From Paracidovorax anthurii (lineage in GTDB: Bacteria > Pseudomonadota > Gammaproteobacteria > Burkholderiales > Burkholderiaceae_C): DNA of 62,864 nt. Of this stretch, positions 31,472 through 40,481 are shown piece after piece; position 1 is the stretch's first letter, and every line of letters starts with the position of its first letter. The stretch covers positions 1 through 62,864 of the forward strand of contig NZ_QLTA01000033.1 of the NCBI RefSeq assembly GCF_003269065.1, in the 5' to 3' direction. A program made the position numbers and the translations under genes. Below the pieces are notes generated by a model. The model was given only the letters and a program-made list of their open reading frames with translations. It was not told the origin of the DNA and did not search any database.

Positions 31472-32437
31472 TCAGTGCACCGGCGCCGGTGCGTGGCTGC
31501 CGTCCATGCTGGCGGCGAGTGCGGCGAAGCCGTCGAGCTGGGCGGCCAGATCGCCGCCATCCAGGCCCGTGGCGTCCCAGCGCGTTTGCAGCAGGGTGCC
31601 TTCCGGGGTCATGCTCAGGCTGCAGCCGGCGATGAGCATCAGCTCCACGTTGGCCTGGAGTGCCGCGAGCCGCGTGGGCCCGTCGGCCAGCGGCCGGTCC
31701 ACCAGGGCCGACAGCAGCAGCGTGTGGCCGTCGCCGCAGGCCACGATCTGCACGTGCGCCGTGCCGATCCGCACGCTGTCGCTCAGCGGGAGGTCATGGG
31801 TATCGGCGGAAGCGACCCCCAGCTCCTGGAAGGCCTGCTCCAGCAGGGGCTTGTGCCAGCGTGCGTCGATCTGCGACTGCACCGCGGCGGCCATGCCGGC
31901 CGGCAGCGGCGGAGCGGCGTCGGCGGTGTCGGCCGGCGGGGTGTCCTGGGGCGCGCCCTGGCGCCGGGCATGGGCGTCGATCATTTCGGGCAGATGGCCC
32001 TGGACCGCCACCGCGCTCTCGCGCAGCAGCCCGCTGAAGTAGCTGAGCTGGAAAAGATCCTGGGCCAGTCCCGATGCGTCTCCAGCGTGGGCGCCGGGCA
32101 CGCCGTACACGACCACGGCCCTGCCGGTCGCATCCATTCCGATACCGAACGGCCCGGCGGCCATGGCCGTTGCATTGAGGTGCAGCAGCAAGGTGGTCCA
32201 TACGGGTTCGGCCACGCCGATCGGCCGGGGCTGCGAGGCCACCAGGGCCCAGCGTTCCTCGGGCTTTTCGTGGATCAGCAGGGGGGAGAAGGTGATGCCG
32301 TCCTGCTGGACGGGGCGCGCGTTCGCGAACGACTCCGCAGTGTCCGGGTCGCTGAAGTGCAGGGCGGCTTCGCGCAGCCAAGCGACGGCTTCCGGAGAGT
32401 GGGAATACGATTCCTGGGAGGCGGTTGTGATGCCCAT
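31472..32437 (-). CDS. type III secretion chaperone with tandem CesT-like domains
   Basis: 321 residues with two copies of the class I chaperone pattern. In the first half, LLLHLNATAMAAGPFGIGMD, a VVVYGVPG strand and a helix LAQDLFQLSYFSGLLRES. In the second half, SVRIGTAHVQIVACGDGHTL, TRLAALQANVELMLIAGCSL and LAAQLDGFAALAASM. A Pro/Ala linker (PQDTPPADTADAAPPLPAG) joins them. Such proteins hold effectors for the injectisome. It is first in the operon, behind a perfect PIP box, and just before the effector, so it is probably that effector's dedicated chaperone. Confidence 0.7.
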   Translation of the reverse strand: MGITTASQESYSHSPEAVAWLREAALHFSDPDTAESFANARPVQQDGITFSPLLIHEKPEERWALVASQPRPIGVAEPVWTTLLLHLNATAMAAGPFGIGMDATGRAVVVYGVPGAHAGDASGLAQDLFQLSYFSGLLRESAVAVQGHLPEMIDAHARRQGAPQDTPPADTADAAPPLPAGMAAAVQSQIDARWHKPLLEQAFQELGVASADTHDLPLSDSVRIGTAHVQIVACGDGHTLLLSALVDRPLADGPTRLAALQANVELMLIAGCSLSMTPEGTLLQTRWDATGLDGGDLAAQLDGFAALAASMDGSHAPAPVH

Positions 32438-32503
32438 AGCGGTATCTCTTTCATCAAGGTGAATGTATTTTTTGCATGTCGACGAAAGAGGACCGAATCA
32501 GGG

Positions 32504-32528
32504 GCGAAGCAATGGGGCGCTCAGCGAA
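32504..32528 (-). promoter_or_regulatory. PIP box (HrpX/HrpB-type operator)
   Basis: On the minus strand TTCGC, exactly 15 bases, TTCGC: a perfect match to the TTCGB-N15-TTCGB plant-inducible-promoter consensus. It lies 67 bp upstream of the chaperone start. A possible -10 (TACATT) follows after 36 bases, somewhat longer than the usual 30-32. Confidence 0.8.
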
Positions 32529-32603
32529 GGCGGCTGTCGCGCCGGCGTTTTTGGCGGCCGGCCCTGTGGTAGCGACCCCCTCGCGAAGGGGGCGTGAGCA
32601 CAA

Positions 32604-32618
32604 TCGTGAACACGTTCT
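32604..32618. repeat. solo GAACACGTTC element end overlapping the pcaR stop
   Basis: TCGTGAACACGTTCT, identical to 4329-4343. Its last base is the first base of the pcaR stop codon read on the plus strand (TCA), so on the coding strand the element begins exactly at the end of TGA. A hairpin, CCCCCT-CGCG-AAGGGGG (32576-32592), lies just beyond. Confidence 0.6.
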
Positions 32619-33454
32619 CAGCCGCGCCGGGTGCGCAGCAGGCGCGAGATGGATTGCGCCGCCTGCAGCAGCTCCGGCAGCAGCTCGCGCTGCATCACTG
32701 CGGCACTGGTGCGGTTGGCCTGGCCGCTGATGTTGAGCGCGGCCACGGTGCGGCCCGCGCGGTCGCGCAGCGGCGCGGCGATGGAGATCAGGCCTTCCTC
32801 CAGCTCCTGGTCGATGAGGCACCAGCCCTGTTCGCGCGCCTCGCCCACGCGCTGGAGCAGCCCGGCGTCGTCCAGCACCGTGTGCGGCGTGAAGCGCCGG
32901 CGCGGCAGCTCGCGCAGCAGCGCGGCGAGCCGGTCCCCGGGCAGGTCGGCGAGCAGCATGCGGCCCATCGACGTCCAGAACGCCGGCAGGCGCGAGCCCA
33001 CGCCCAGGTTGGTGCTCATGATCTTGTGGGTGTGCACGCGCAGCACGTAGACGATGTCGTGCCCGTCCAGCACGGCGGCGGAGCACGACTCGCGCACCCG
33101 GTCCGCCAGCGCTTCCATGGCGGGCTCGGCCAGGTCCCAGATGGGGGTGGACGACAGGTAGGCGAAGCCCAGGTCGAGGATGCGCGGCGTGAGGCGAAAG
33201 AGGCGCCCGTCGCTCTCCACGTAGCCCAGCGTCTGCAGCGTGAGCAGGATGCGGCGCGCGCCCGCGCGGGTGAGGCCGGCGGCGGCGGCCACCTCGCTCA
33301 GCGTCTGCTGCGGCGCGGCGGCGCTGAAGGAGCGGATCACGGCCAGCCCGCGCGCGAACGATTGCACATAGCTGTCGCCGGGGCGTGGCGCGGCGGGCGC
33401 ACCGGGGCCTTCGCCGGCATCGGGGTTTTCCTGGAGGGGGGGATCGGTTTCCAT
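32618..33454 (-). CDS. pcaR: IclR-family regulator, PcaR/PobR subgroup
   Basis: 278 residues. The N-terminal winged helix (SYVQSFARGLAVIRSFSAAA, LSEVAAAAGLTRAGARRILL) is followed by an IclR effector domain (MSTNLGVGSRLPAFWTSMGR, GLISIAAPLRDRAGRTVAAL). The DSYVQSFARGL opening is typical of beta-ketoadipate regulators (PcaR, PcaU, PobR). It is divergent from pcaIJF and probably activates them in response to 3-oxoadipate. I chose ATG 33454; the longer ORF to 33505 would run through the operator-like palindromes. Confidence 0.85.
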   Translation of the reverse strand: METDPPLQENPDAGEGPGAPAAPRPGDSYVQSFARGLAVIRSFSAAAPQQTLSEVAAAAGLTRAGARRILLTLQTLGYVESDGRLFRLTPRILDLGFAYLSSTPIWDLAEPAMEALADRVRESCSAAVLDGHDIVYVLRVHTHKIMSTNLGVGSRLPAFWTSMGRMLLADLPGDRLAALLRELPRRRFTPHTVLDDAGLLQRVGEAREQGWCLIDQELEEGLISIAAPLRDRAGRTVAALNISGQANRTSAAVMQRELLPELLQAAQSISRLLRTRRG

Positions 33455-33478
33455 GGGCACGGCGGTATGATTCTTTAA

Positions 33479-33503
33479 TCGAACAAATGTTCTATATACG
33501 AAC
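33479..33503. promoter_or_regulatory. divergent operator region between pcaR and pcaI
   Basis: Repeated GAAC/GTTC half-sites (TCGAAC, GTTC, CGAAC) form two nested palindromes, GAAC-N4-GTTC and GTTC-N7-GAAC, in an A/T-rich island. Spacing and position between a regulator and its target fit a PcaR-type binding site. Confidence 0.6.
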
Positions 33504-33556
33504 AATCATGCCACGTTCGCAGTGGCCGTGGTGGTTCGGGACGAAGGGTTCTTTCC

Positions 33557-34258
33557 ATGATCGACAAGGTGGCCGGTTCGGTGGCCGAGGCCCTCGCGGG
33601 CGTGAAGGATGGTGCCACGGTGCTGATCGGCGGCTTCGGCACGGCGGGCATTCCGGGCGAGCTGATCGACGGGCTGATCGCCCAGGGCGCGCGCGACCTC
33701 ACCGTGGTGAACAACAACGCCGGCAACGGCGATACGGGGTTGGCGGCGCTGCTCAAGGCGGGGCGGGTGCGCAAGATCATCTGCAGCTTTCCCCGGCAGG
33801 TGGACAGCCACGTCTTCGACGGGCTCTACCGCAGCGGCCAGCTGGAGCTGGAGCTGGTGCCCCAGGGCAACCTGGCCGAGCGCCTGCGCGCGGCCGGCGC
33901 GGGCATCGGCGCGTTCTTCTGCCCCACGGGCTACGGCACCGAGCTGGCCCGGGGCAAGGAGACGCGCGAGATCGGCGGCCGCCACTACGTGCTGGAGTAC
34001 CCCATCCACGGCGACGTGGCGCTCATCAAGGCCGAGCGCGGCGACCGCTGGGGCAACCTCACCTACCGCATGTCGGCGCGCAACTTCGGCCCGGTGATGG
34101 CCACGGCCGCGCGGTGCACGGTGGCCACGGTGCACGAGGTGGTGGAGCTGGGCGCGCTGGACCCCGAGGCCATCGTGACGCCCGGCATCCACGTGAGCCG
34201 CATCGTGCGGATCGACCGGGTGGCCACCCAGGCCGGTGGTTTCAGGAAATCGGCATGA
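33557..34258 (+). CDS. pcaI: 3-oxoadipate CoA-transferase, alpha subunit
   Basis: 233 residues. The GGFGTAGIPGELI N-terminal motif and VNNNAGNGDTGLAALL, then PTGYGTELARGKETREI, are those of CoA-transferase family I subunit A. With PcaJ it moves CoA from succinyl-CoA to 3-oxoadipate in aromatic degradation. The RLRAAGAGIGAFF and YRMSARNFGPVMATAA segments match the PcaI subgroup. It is the first gene of the operon, 30 bp before pcaJ, and downstream of the PcaR-type operators. Confidence 0.92.
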   Translation: MIDKVAGSVAEALAGVKDGATVLIGGFGTAGIPGELIDGLIAQGARDLTVVNNNAGNGDTGLAALLKAGRVRKIICSFPRQVDSHVFDGLYRSGQLELELVPQGNLAERLRAAGAGIGAFFCPTGYGTELARGKETREIGGRHYVLEYPIHGDVALIKAERGDRWGNLTYRMSARNFGPVMATAARCTVATVHEVVELGALDPEAIVTPGIHVSRIVRIDRVATQAGGFRKSA

Positions 34259-34287
34259 AATCCGCTCCATGTCGCCAAGGACACTGA

Positions 34288-34935
34288 ATGAGTAGCTATC
34301 AAAAACGTAGCAAAGACGAATTGGCCCGCCGCGTGGCGCAGGACATCCACGACGGCGCCTGCGTGAACCTGGGCATCGGCCAGCCGACGCTGGTGGCCAA
34401 CCACATCCCCGCGGGCCGCGAAGTCATCCTGCAGAGCGAGAACGGCATCCTGGGCATGGGCCCGGCGCCGGCGGCGGGCGAGGAGGACTACGACCTCATC
34501 AATGCCGGCAAGCAGCCCGTCACGCTGCTGCCGGGCGGTGCGTTCTTCCACCATGCCGACAGCTTCGCGATGATGCGCGGCGGGCATCTGGACATCTGCG
34601 TGCTGGGCGCTTTCCAGGTGTCGGCCACGGGCGATCTCGCCAACTGGAGCACCGGCGAGCCCGGCGCCATCCCGGCCGTGGGCGGCGCGATGGACCTCGC
34701 CATCGGCGCCAAGCAGACGTGGGTGATGATGGACCTGCTCACCAAGCAGGGCGCCAGCAAGATCGTGGCGCAGTGCACCTACCCGCTCACCGGCATCGGC
34801 TGCGTGAAGCGCATCTACACCGACCTGGCCACGCTGGCCTGCACGCCGGAGGGCCTCGTGCTCATCGACGCGGTGCCCGGCCTGGAGCTGGCCGAACTCG
34901 AACGCCTCGCGGGCCTGCCCATCCGCGCGGCCTGA
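34288..34935 (+). CDS. pcaJ: 3-oxoadipate CoA-transferase, beta subunit
   Basis: 215 residues. The catalytic Glu51 lies in SENGILGMGP, followed by GGAFFHHADSFAMMRGGHLD and VGGAMDLAIGAKQTWVMM, classic for subunit B. The first codons (MSSYQKRSKDE) coincide with a TAGCTAT...GTAGCA palindrome of a dispersed family, so the N-terminus may have been altered by that repeat. The 3' end together with the pcaF start is duplicated at 29020-29280. Confidence 0.92.
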   Translation: MSSYQKRSKDELARRVAQDIHDGACVNLGIGQPTLVANHIPAGREVILQSENGILGMGPAPAAGEEDYDLINAGKQPVTLLPGGAFFHHADSFAMMRGGHLDICVLGAFQVSATGDLANWSTGEPGAIPAVGGAMDLAIGAKQTWVMMDLLTKQGASKIVAQCTYPLTGIGCVKRIYTDLATLACTPEGLVLIDAVPGLELAELERLAGLPIRAA

Positions 34936-34955
34936 ATTCCCTGGAGACCTCTTCC

Positions 34956-36163
<1,208 letters not shown>

Positions 36164-36167
<4 letters not shown>

Positions 36168-36901
36168 GCACCCCCGCCGCGACCCCGGTGGCCGTCGTCA
36201 CCGGCGCCAGCAACGGCATCGGCCGCGCCATCGCCGAGGCGCTGCTCGCGCAGGACCGCGCGGTGGTCAACCTCGACTACGCGCTGCCCGACTGGCGCCA
36301 TCCGTTGCTCACCTCCTACCAGGCCGATCTCACCGACGAGGCCGCCACGCGCGAGGCCGCGCGGCAGATCGCCGAGCTTCACTGCGTGACGGCGCTGGTC
36401 AACAACGCGGGCGCCACGCGCCCGGGCAGCATCGACACGGCCACCACCGATCACCTGGGCGACGTGGTGGGCCTGCACCTGCGCGCGCCCCTGCTGCTGG
36501 TGCAGGCCTTCCTGCCCACGTTGCGCGCCTGCGGGCACGGGCGCATCGTGAACATGGCGTCGCGCGCGGCGCTGGGCAAGGGCGAGCGGGTGGTCTATTC
36601 GGCTACCAAGGCCGGCATGATCGGCATGGCGCGCACCCTGGCCATGGAGCTGGGCCGTGACGGGATCACCGTGAACGCCATCGGCCCGGGGCCCATCGCC
36701 ACCGAACTCTTCCGCCGGAGTAACCCCGAGGGCGCGCCGCAGACCGAGCGCATCCTGCGGAGCATCGCCGTGGGCCGCATGGGCACGCCCGAGGACGTGG
36801 CGCGCGCGGCGCTGTTCTTCCTCGCGCCCGAGAACGGCTTCGTCACGGGCCAGGTGCTCTACGTGTGCGGCGGCACCACGCTGGGCGTGGCGCCCGCCTG
36901 A
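36164..36901 (+). CDS. short-chain dehydrogenase/reductase (SDR)
   Basis: 245 residues. The cofactor motif TGASNGIG is near residue 14-21. NNAG occurs at about 84-87, and the catalytic Ser (NMASRAAL), Tyr and Lys (YSATKAGM) are in order. It is a classical NAD(P)-dependent SDR of the FabG type. The substrate is not evident; being coupled by ATGA to pcaF, it may act on a hydroxy- or oxo-intermediate feeding the beta-ketoadipate route, an inference. The C-terminus YVCGGTTLGVAPA is usual. Confidence 0.88.
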
Positions 36902-36964
36902 GCGCGCCGCGCCACGCCTCTTTTCCCCATACCTATTCCAACGCCGTTCCAGGAGACAAGCACC

Positions 36965-37990
36965 ATGACGCATTCCCGCGCCGCATCCCTTCACGCGCCG
37001 GCCGCCCGCCGCACCTTCGTGCGCAGCGCGCTGGCCCTCGCCGCGCTCGGCGCCGCCGCCGCGCTGCTGCCGCGCCCCGCCGCCGCCCAGGCCTATCCGA
37101 ACAAGCCCGTGACCATCATCGTGCCCTTCGCGGCCGGGGGCACCACCGACATCCTGGCGCGCATCGTCGCGCAGGGTATGGGCGCGGAGCTGGGCCAGTC
37201 GGTGGTGGTGGACAACCGCGCCGGCGCGGGCGGCAACATCGGCGCGCAGGTGGCGGCGCGCGCGCCGGCCGACGGCTACACGCTGTTCATGGGCACCGTG
37301 GGCACGCACGCCATCAACGCGGCGCTCTACAGGAAGATGCCCTTCGACCCCGTCAAGGACTTCGCGCCGCTCACGCGCGTGGCCAACGTGCCCAACCTGC
37401 TGGTCGCCAACCCGGCCCAGCCCTTCAAGAGCGTGCAGGAGCTGATCGACTACGCGAAGGCGAATCCGGGCAAGGTGAACTTCGGCTCGTCGGGCAGCGG
37501 CAGCTCCATCCACCTCTCGGGCGAACTCTTCAAGAGCATGGCCCGGGTGGACATGGTGCACGTGCCCTACAAGGGCAGCGCGCCGGCCGTGAGCGACCTG
37601 CTGGGCAACCAGATCGCCATCATGTTCGACAACATGCCCTCGGCCATCCCGCACGTGCGCGCGGGCAAGCTGCGCCCGCTGGCCGTGACCACGGCCAGGC
37701 GCTCGCCCGAGCTGCCCGACGTGCCCACCATCGCCGAAGCCGGCGTGCCCGGCTACGAGGCCACGTCGTGGTTCGGCATGTTCGCGCCGGCCGGCACGCC
37801 CGCGCCGGTGATCGCCAGGCTCAACGCCACCATCGTCAAGGTGCTGGCCCAGCCCGACACGAAGAAGAAGCTCGCCGAGCAGGGCGCCGAGGCCTACGGC
37901 GAGACGCCCGCGCAGTTCGCCGACTTCATCCAGAAGGAGAGCGTGAAGTGGGGCAAGGTGGTGAAGGAGTCGGGCGCGAGCGTGGATTGA
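36965..37990 (+). CDS. tripartite tricarboxylate transporter (Bug) substrate-binding protein
   Basis: 341 residues. The leader has a twin-Arg-like RRTFVRSALALAALG segment, cut after PAAAQA. The mature protein begins YPNKPVTIIVPFAAGGTTD and follows the Bug pattern: RAGAGGNIGAQ, HVPYKGSAPAVSDLLG, FGMFAPAGTPAPV. Bug proteins bind carboxylates in the periplasm. No membrane TctAB genes adjoin it, which is usual for this expanded family. It is 63 bp after the SDR gene and probably co-expressed with the pca genes, binding an aromatic or dicarboxylic substrate. Confidence 0.9.
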   Translation: MTHSRAASLHAPAARRTFVRSALALAALGAAAALLPRPAAAQAYPNKPVTIIVPFAAGGTTDILARIVAQGMGAELGQSVVVDNRAGAGGNIGAQVAARAPADGYTLFMGTVGTHAINAALYRKMPFDPVKDFAPLTRVANVPNLLVANPAQPFKSVQELIDYAKANPGKVNFGSSGSGSSIHLSGELFKSMARVDMVHVPYKGSAPAVSDLLGNQIAIMFDNMPSAIPHVRAGKLRPLAVTTARRSPELPDVPTIAEAGVPGYEATSWFGMFAPAGTPAPVIARLNATIVKVLAQPDTKKKLAEQGAEAYGETPAQFADFIQKESVKWGKVVKESGASVD

Positions 37991-38095
37991 TACGGCTTCG
38001 CAATCAAAAAGATAACGGCGTTGCTTCGCTTTGCCGTGCTGCTGCACTGTCTGCAGCTTCGCGCCTTGTTCTCTCTTTGATTGCAAACCCGTATG
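37990..38095. repeat. dispersed ~105-bp repeat, copy B
   Basis: It starts at the last base of the Bug gene stop codon. The outer ends are complementary (ATACGG...CAATCAAA against TTTGATTGC...CCGTAT). The body matches copy A at 4222-4328, including a CTGCACTGTCTGCAGCTTCG block. Both copies abut a stop codon on the same side. Confidence 0.75.
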
Positions 38096-38117
38096 ACGGG
38101 CGCGGCCGGCGGGCCGC

Positions 38118-38654
38118 TCACCACATCCTGCGCAGTGCGTTGTCCCGCCGGATGAAGGCGTGCCACAAGGCGGCCGCGATGTGCAGCCCGATCACCCAGT
38201 AGAACGCCGTGCCGAGCCACTCGTGGGTTTCCTCGAACACGGTGGCGAGATCCCTGTCCACCCACGCGGTGGGCCACGGGATGGCGGCCGTGGTGAAGGG
38301 CAGCCCGATGCCGCGCCCGCTGAGCAGCCGGCAGGCCATGCCCAGCAGCGGCTGCACGACGAGGAAGGCGTAGAGCAGCGCATGCCCCAGGTGGGCGCCG
38401 ATGCGCAGCGGCGCGGGCAGCGGCGGCTCGATGGGCGGCTGCGGCGAGCGCCAGCGCGCCACGAGCCGCAGCACCACCAGCAGCAGCACGATCATGCCGA
38501 GCAGGAAGTGCGACTCGACCATCAGCAGCCGCAGGTCGCTGCCGCGCTCGAAGGCGCGCCGCAGGTTGATGGATGCATAGGCCAGCACGACGAGCACGAA
38601 CATCGTCCAGTGCAGCCGGCGCAGCGTCGCCGAATATTTTTGTGTGGGGGACAT
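38118..38654 (-). CDS. cytochrome b561 family protein
   Basis: 178 residues with four membrane helices (about 14-32, 50-68, 86-106, 145-163). The His ligands fall in the expected places: LRRLHWTMF, VESHFLLGM, GHALLYAFL, FEETHEWLG and GLHIAAALWHAF. These diheme membrane proteins pass electrons between quinol and periplasmic acceptors, possibly in superoxide or redox stress. It is a stand-alone gene, convergent with the Bug gene. Confidence 0.88.
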   Translation of the reverse strand: MSPTQKYSATLRRLHWTMFVLVVLAYASINLRRAFERGSDLRLLMVESHFLLGMIVLLLVVLRLVARWRSPQPPIEPPLPAPLRIGAHLGHALLYAFLVVQPLLGMACRLLSGRGIGLPFTTAAIPWPTAWVDRDLATVFEETHEWLGTAFYWVIGLHIAAALWHAFIRRDNALRRMW

Positions 38655-39010
38655 CGGGGGCTCCTCGGAGTGGGGCTTCGTTCAGGGAACGCACTGACTG
38701 GCAGTGGCGCCGCAGTGTGCCACGCTGCGGAATCACCATGCCGCCCCGGCTGCGCTGGCCGGCGGGTGGCCAGCGGCGCCAGGCCTGGAAGCGTCGCGAA
38801 ATCGGACACCGCATGTCCCCGGTTCATCCAGTGCACCGTTGCGTGAATCGGTAAGTGCTTGATTCGAAAGGCGTGCATGCATGGCATGCAACGTGAATGG
38901 GAAGACACCCATGGCGCCATGTCAGGCCGCCGGAGTTCACCGATGGCCGATGGCGTGCATCTCGACGATCCGATTCCCTTTCCCGAGAGCGCGGTGGACG
39001 CTCGGTGCCG
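38655..39010. promoter_or_regulatory. 356-bp divergent intergenic region
   Basis: It lies between cytochrome b561 (minus) and the TolC-MFP-RND operon (plus). No gene is credible. Two GCATGC hexamers three bases apart (38875-38880 and 38884-38889) form a palindromic cluster that could bind a regulator. No regulator gene adjoins the efflux operon. Confidence 0.35.
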
Positions 39011-40480
39011 ATGAGGTCGCCGTCGCGCAAGCACTGCGGCACGCTGGTGCGGTGGGGCCTGATCGCATGGGGCTGCGGCACGGGCGCGTTGTGCTTCGCG
39101 GGAACGGCGGATGCCACGGCGGACGTACCGGCGGCAGGGACCCTCTGGCGGGTCGATGCCGGCCTGGCTCCGAATGCGCCTGCGTCCGCCGCGATGGCTT
39201 CCGGCACGCAGACCCTCGCATCGCTCAGCGACCTGGCGTTGCGCACCCATCCGTCGACCCGCGCGGCCTGGTCATCCGCGCTTGCCGACCTTGCCGATGT
39301 GGATGCGGCCCGTGCCTTGCTCCGGCCCGCCATCAGCGCCGTGGCCCCGCTGGCACTGAACCACGGGTCGGGAGCCGCCGCGGGCGCGGCGGCGGCATCG
39401 GGTGGAGCGGGGCGCACCTTCTCGCCCAGTGCGGGTCTGGCCTGGGTGCTGTTCGACTTCGGCGCGCGTGCCGCGGGTGTCGAAGCGGCACGCTGGCGGG
39501 CGGCCGCCAGCCAGCTCGGCTACGACCGCGAGTTGCAAACCGTGGTCAGCGGTGTCGAGCAGGCGTATTACAGCCTGCTCGGGGCGCGGCGGCTCGAAGC
39601 GGCGCTGCGGATCGGTGTCGATGCGGCGCATGCCAGCCTCGATGTGGCCCAGGCGCGGCACAGCGCCGGGCTTGCAACGATCGCCGAGACGGCACAGGCG
39701 GAGGCGGCGCTGGGCCAGGCCCGGTTGCAACTCGTCCAGGCGGGCGCGAGTGCGCGCATCGCCAATGGCAATCTGGCCAATGCCGTGGGCGTGCCGGTGA
39801 CGACCCCCATGCTGCTCGCCGACGACTTCACCTTCGAAGCGCCGCCACCGGCTCCGCGAATCGACGACCTTCTGGAGGCGGCCCACGTCTCGCGCGCGGA
39901 TCTGCTGGCGCTCGACGCACAGGTACGCCAAGGCGAAGCCGAGGTTGCCGCCGCGCAGGCACAAGGCCTGCCCAGCCTGGCGCTGTCGGCACAGGTGGGC
40001 CGCCAGTGGTCGGGTCGGGGCTTGGCCGGCGCCACGCAGCAGGTGGCTCTGACGCTGACCATCCCTCTCTTTGACGGCGGGCTCGCGAGTGCCCAGGCGA
40101 GGGCGGCGCGTGCGCGGGTGGATGCATTGACGGCGCAGCGCGAGCAACAGCGCCAGGCGATCGACCTCCAGGTCTGGCAGAGCTTTCAGCTTGCCAGCAG
40201 CGGCGAGGCGACGATCGCGAGCGCCGAATCGTTGCTGCGCAGCGCTCAGGTCGCCGAGGACGCCGCGCGCGAGCGCTACCGTAGCGGCGTCGGCCTGCTG
40301 CTCGAACTCCTGACGGCACAGAGCACCGCGGCGCAGGCACGCGTGAGCCTCGTGCAGGCACGCTACCAGGCCCAGCTCGCGATGGTCCAGCTGGGCTATG
40401 CGGTCGGCGCCAGCATCGGACCTGCGGTTCCCGCGCCGCGCTCGTCCCTGGTGCCTCGCACTTCCTCGCCGGCAGGGTGA
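39011..40480 (+). CDS. TolC-family outer membrane efflux protein
   Basis: 489 residues. A hydrophobic leader (RWGLIAWGCGTGALCFAG) is followed by two repeats of the OEP fold with long coiled-coil helices and strands: FSPSAGLAWVLFDFGARAAG, VEQAYYSLLGARRLEAAL, then VALTLTIPLFDGGLASAQAR and LLELLTAQSTAAQARVSLVQ. It forms the outer-membrane channel of the downstream RND pump. I chose ATG 39011 because the longer reading lacks a signal peptide. The stop is 1 bp before the adaptor ATG. Confidence 0.9.
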   Translation: MRSPSRKHCGTLVRWGLIAWGCGTGALCFAGTADATADVPAAGTLWRVDAGLAPNAPASAAMASGTQTLASLSDLALRTHPSTRAAWSSALADLADVDAARALLRPAISAVAPLALNHGSGAAAGAAAASGGAGRTFSPSAGLAWVLFDFGARAAGVEAARWRAAASQLGYDRELQTVVSGVEQAYYSLLGARRLEAALRIGVDAAHASLDVAQARHSAGLATIAETAQAEAALGQARLQLVQAGASARIANGNLANAVGVPVTTPMLLADDFTFEAPPPAPRIDDLLEAAHVSRADLLALDAQVRQGEAEVAAAQAQGLPSLALSAQVGRQWSGRGLAGATQQVALTLTIPLFDGGLASAQARAARARVDALTAQREQQRQAIDLQVWQSFQLASSGEATIASAESLLRSAQVAEDAARERYRSGVGLLLELLTAQSTAAQARVSLVQARYQAQLAMVQLGYAVGASIGPAVPAPRSSLVPRTSSPAG

Positions 40481-40481
40481 C

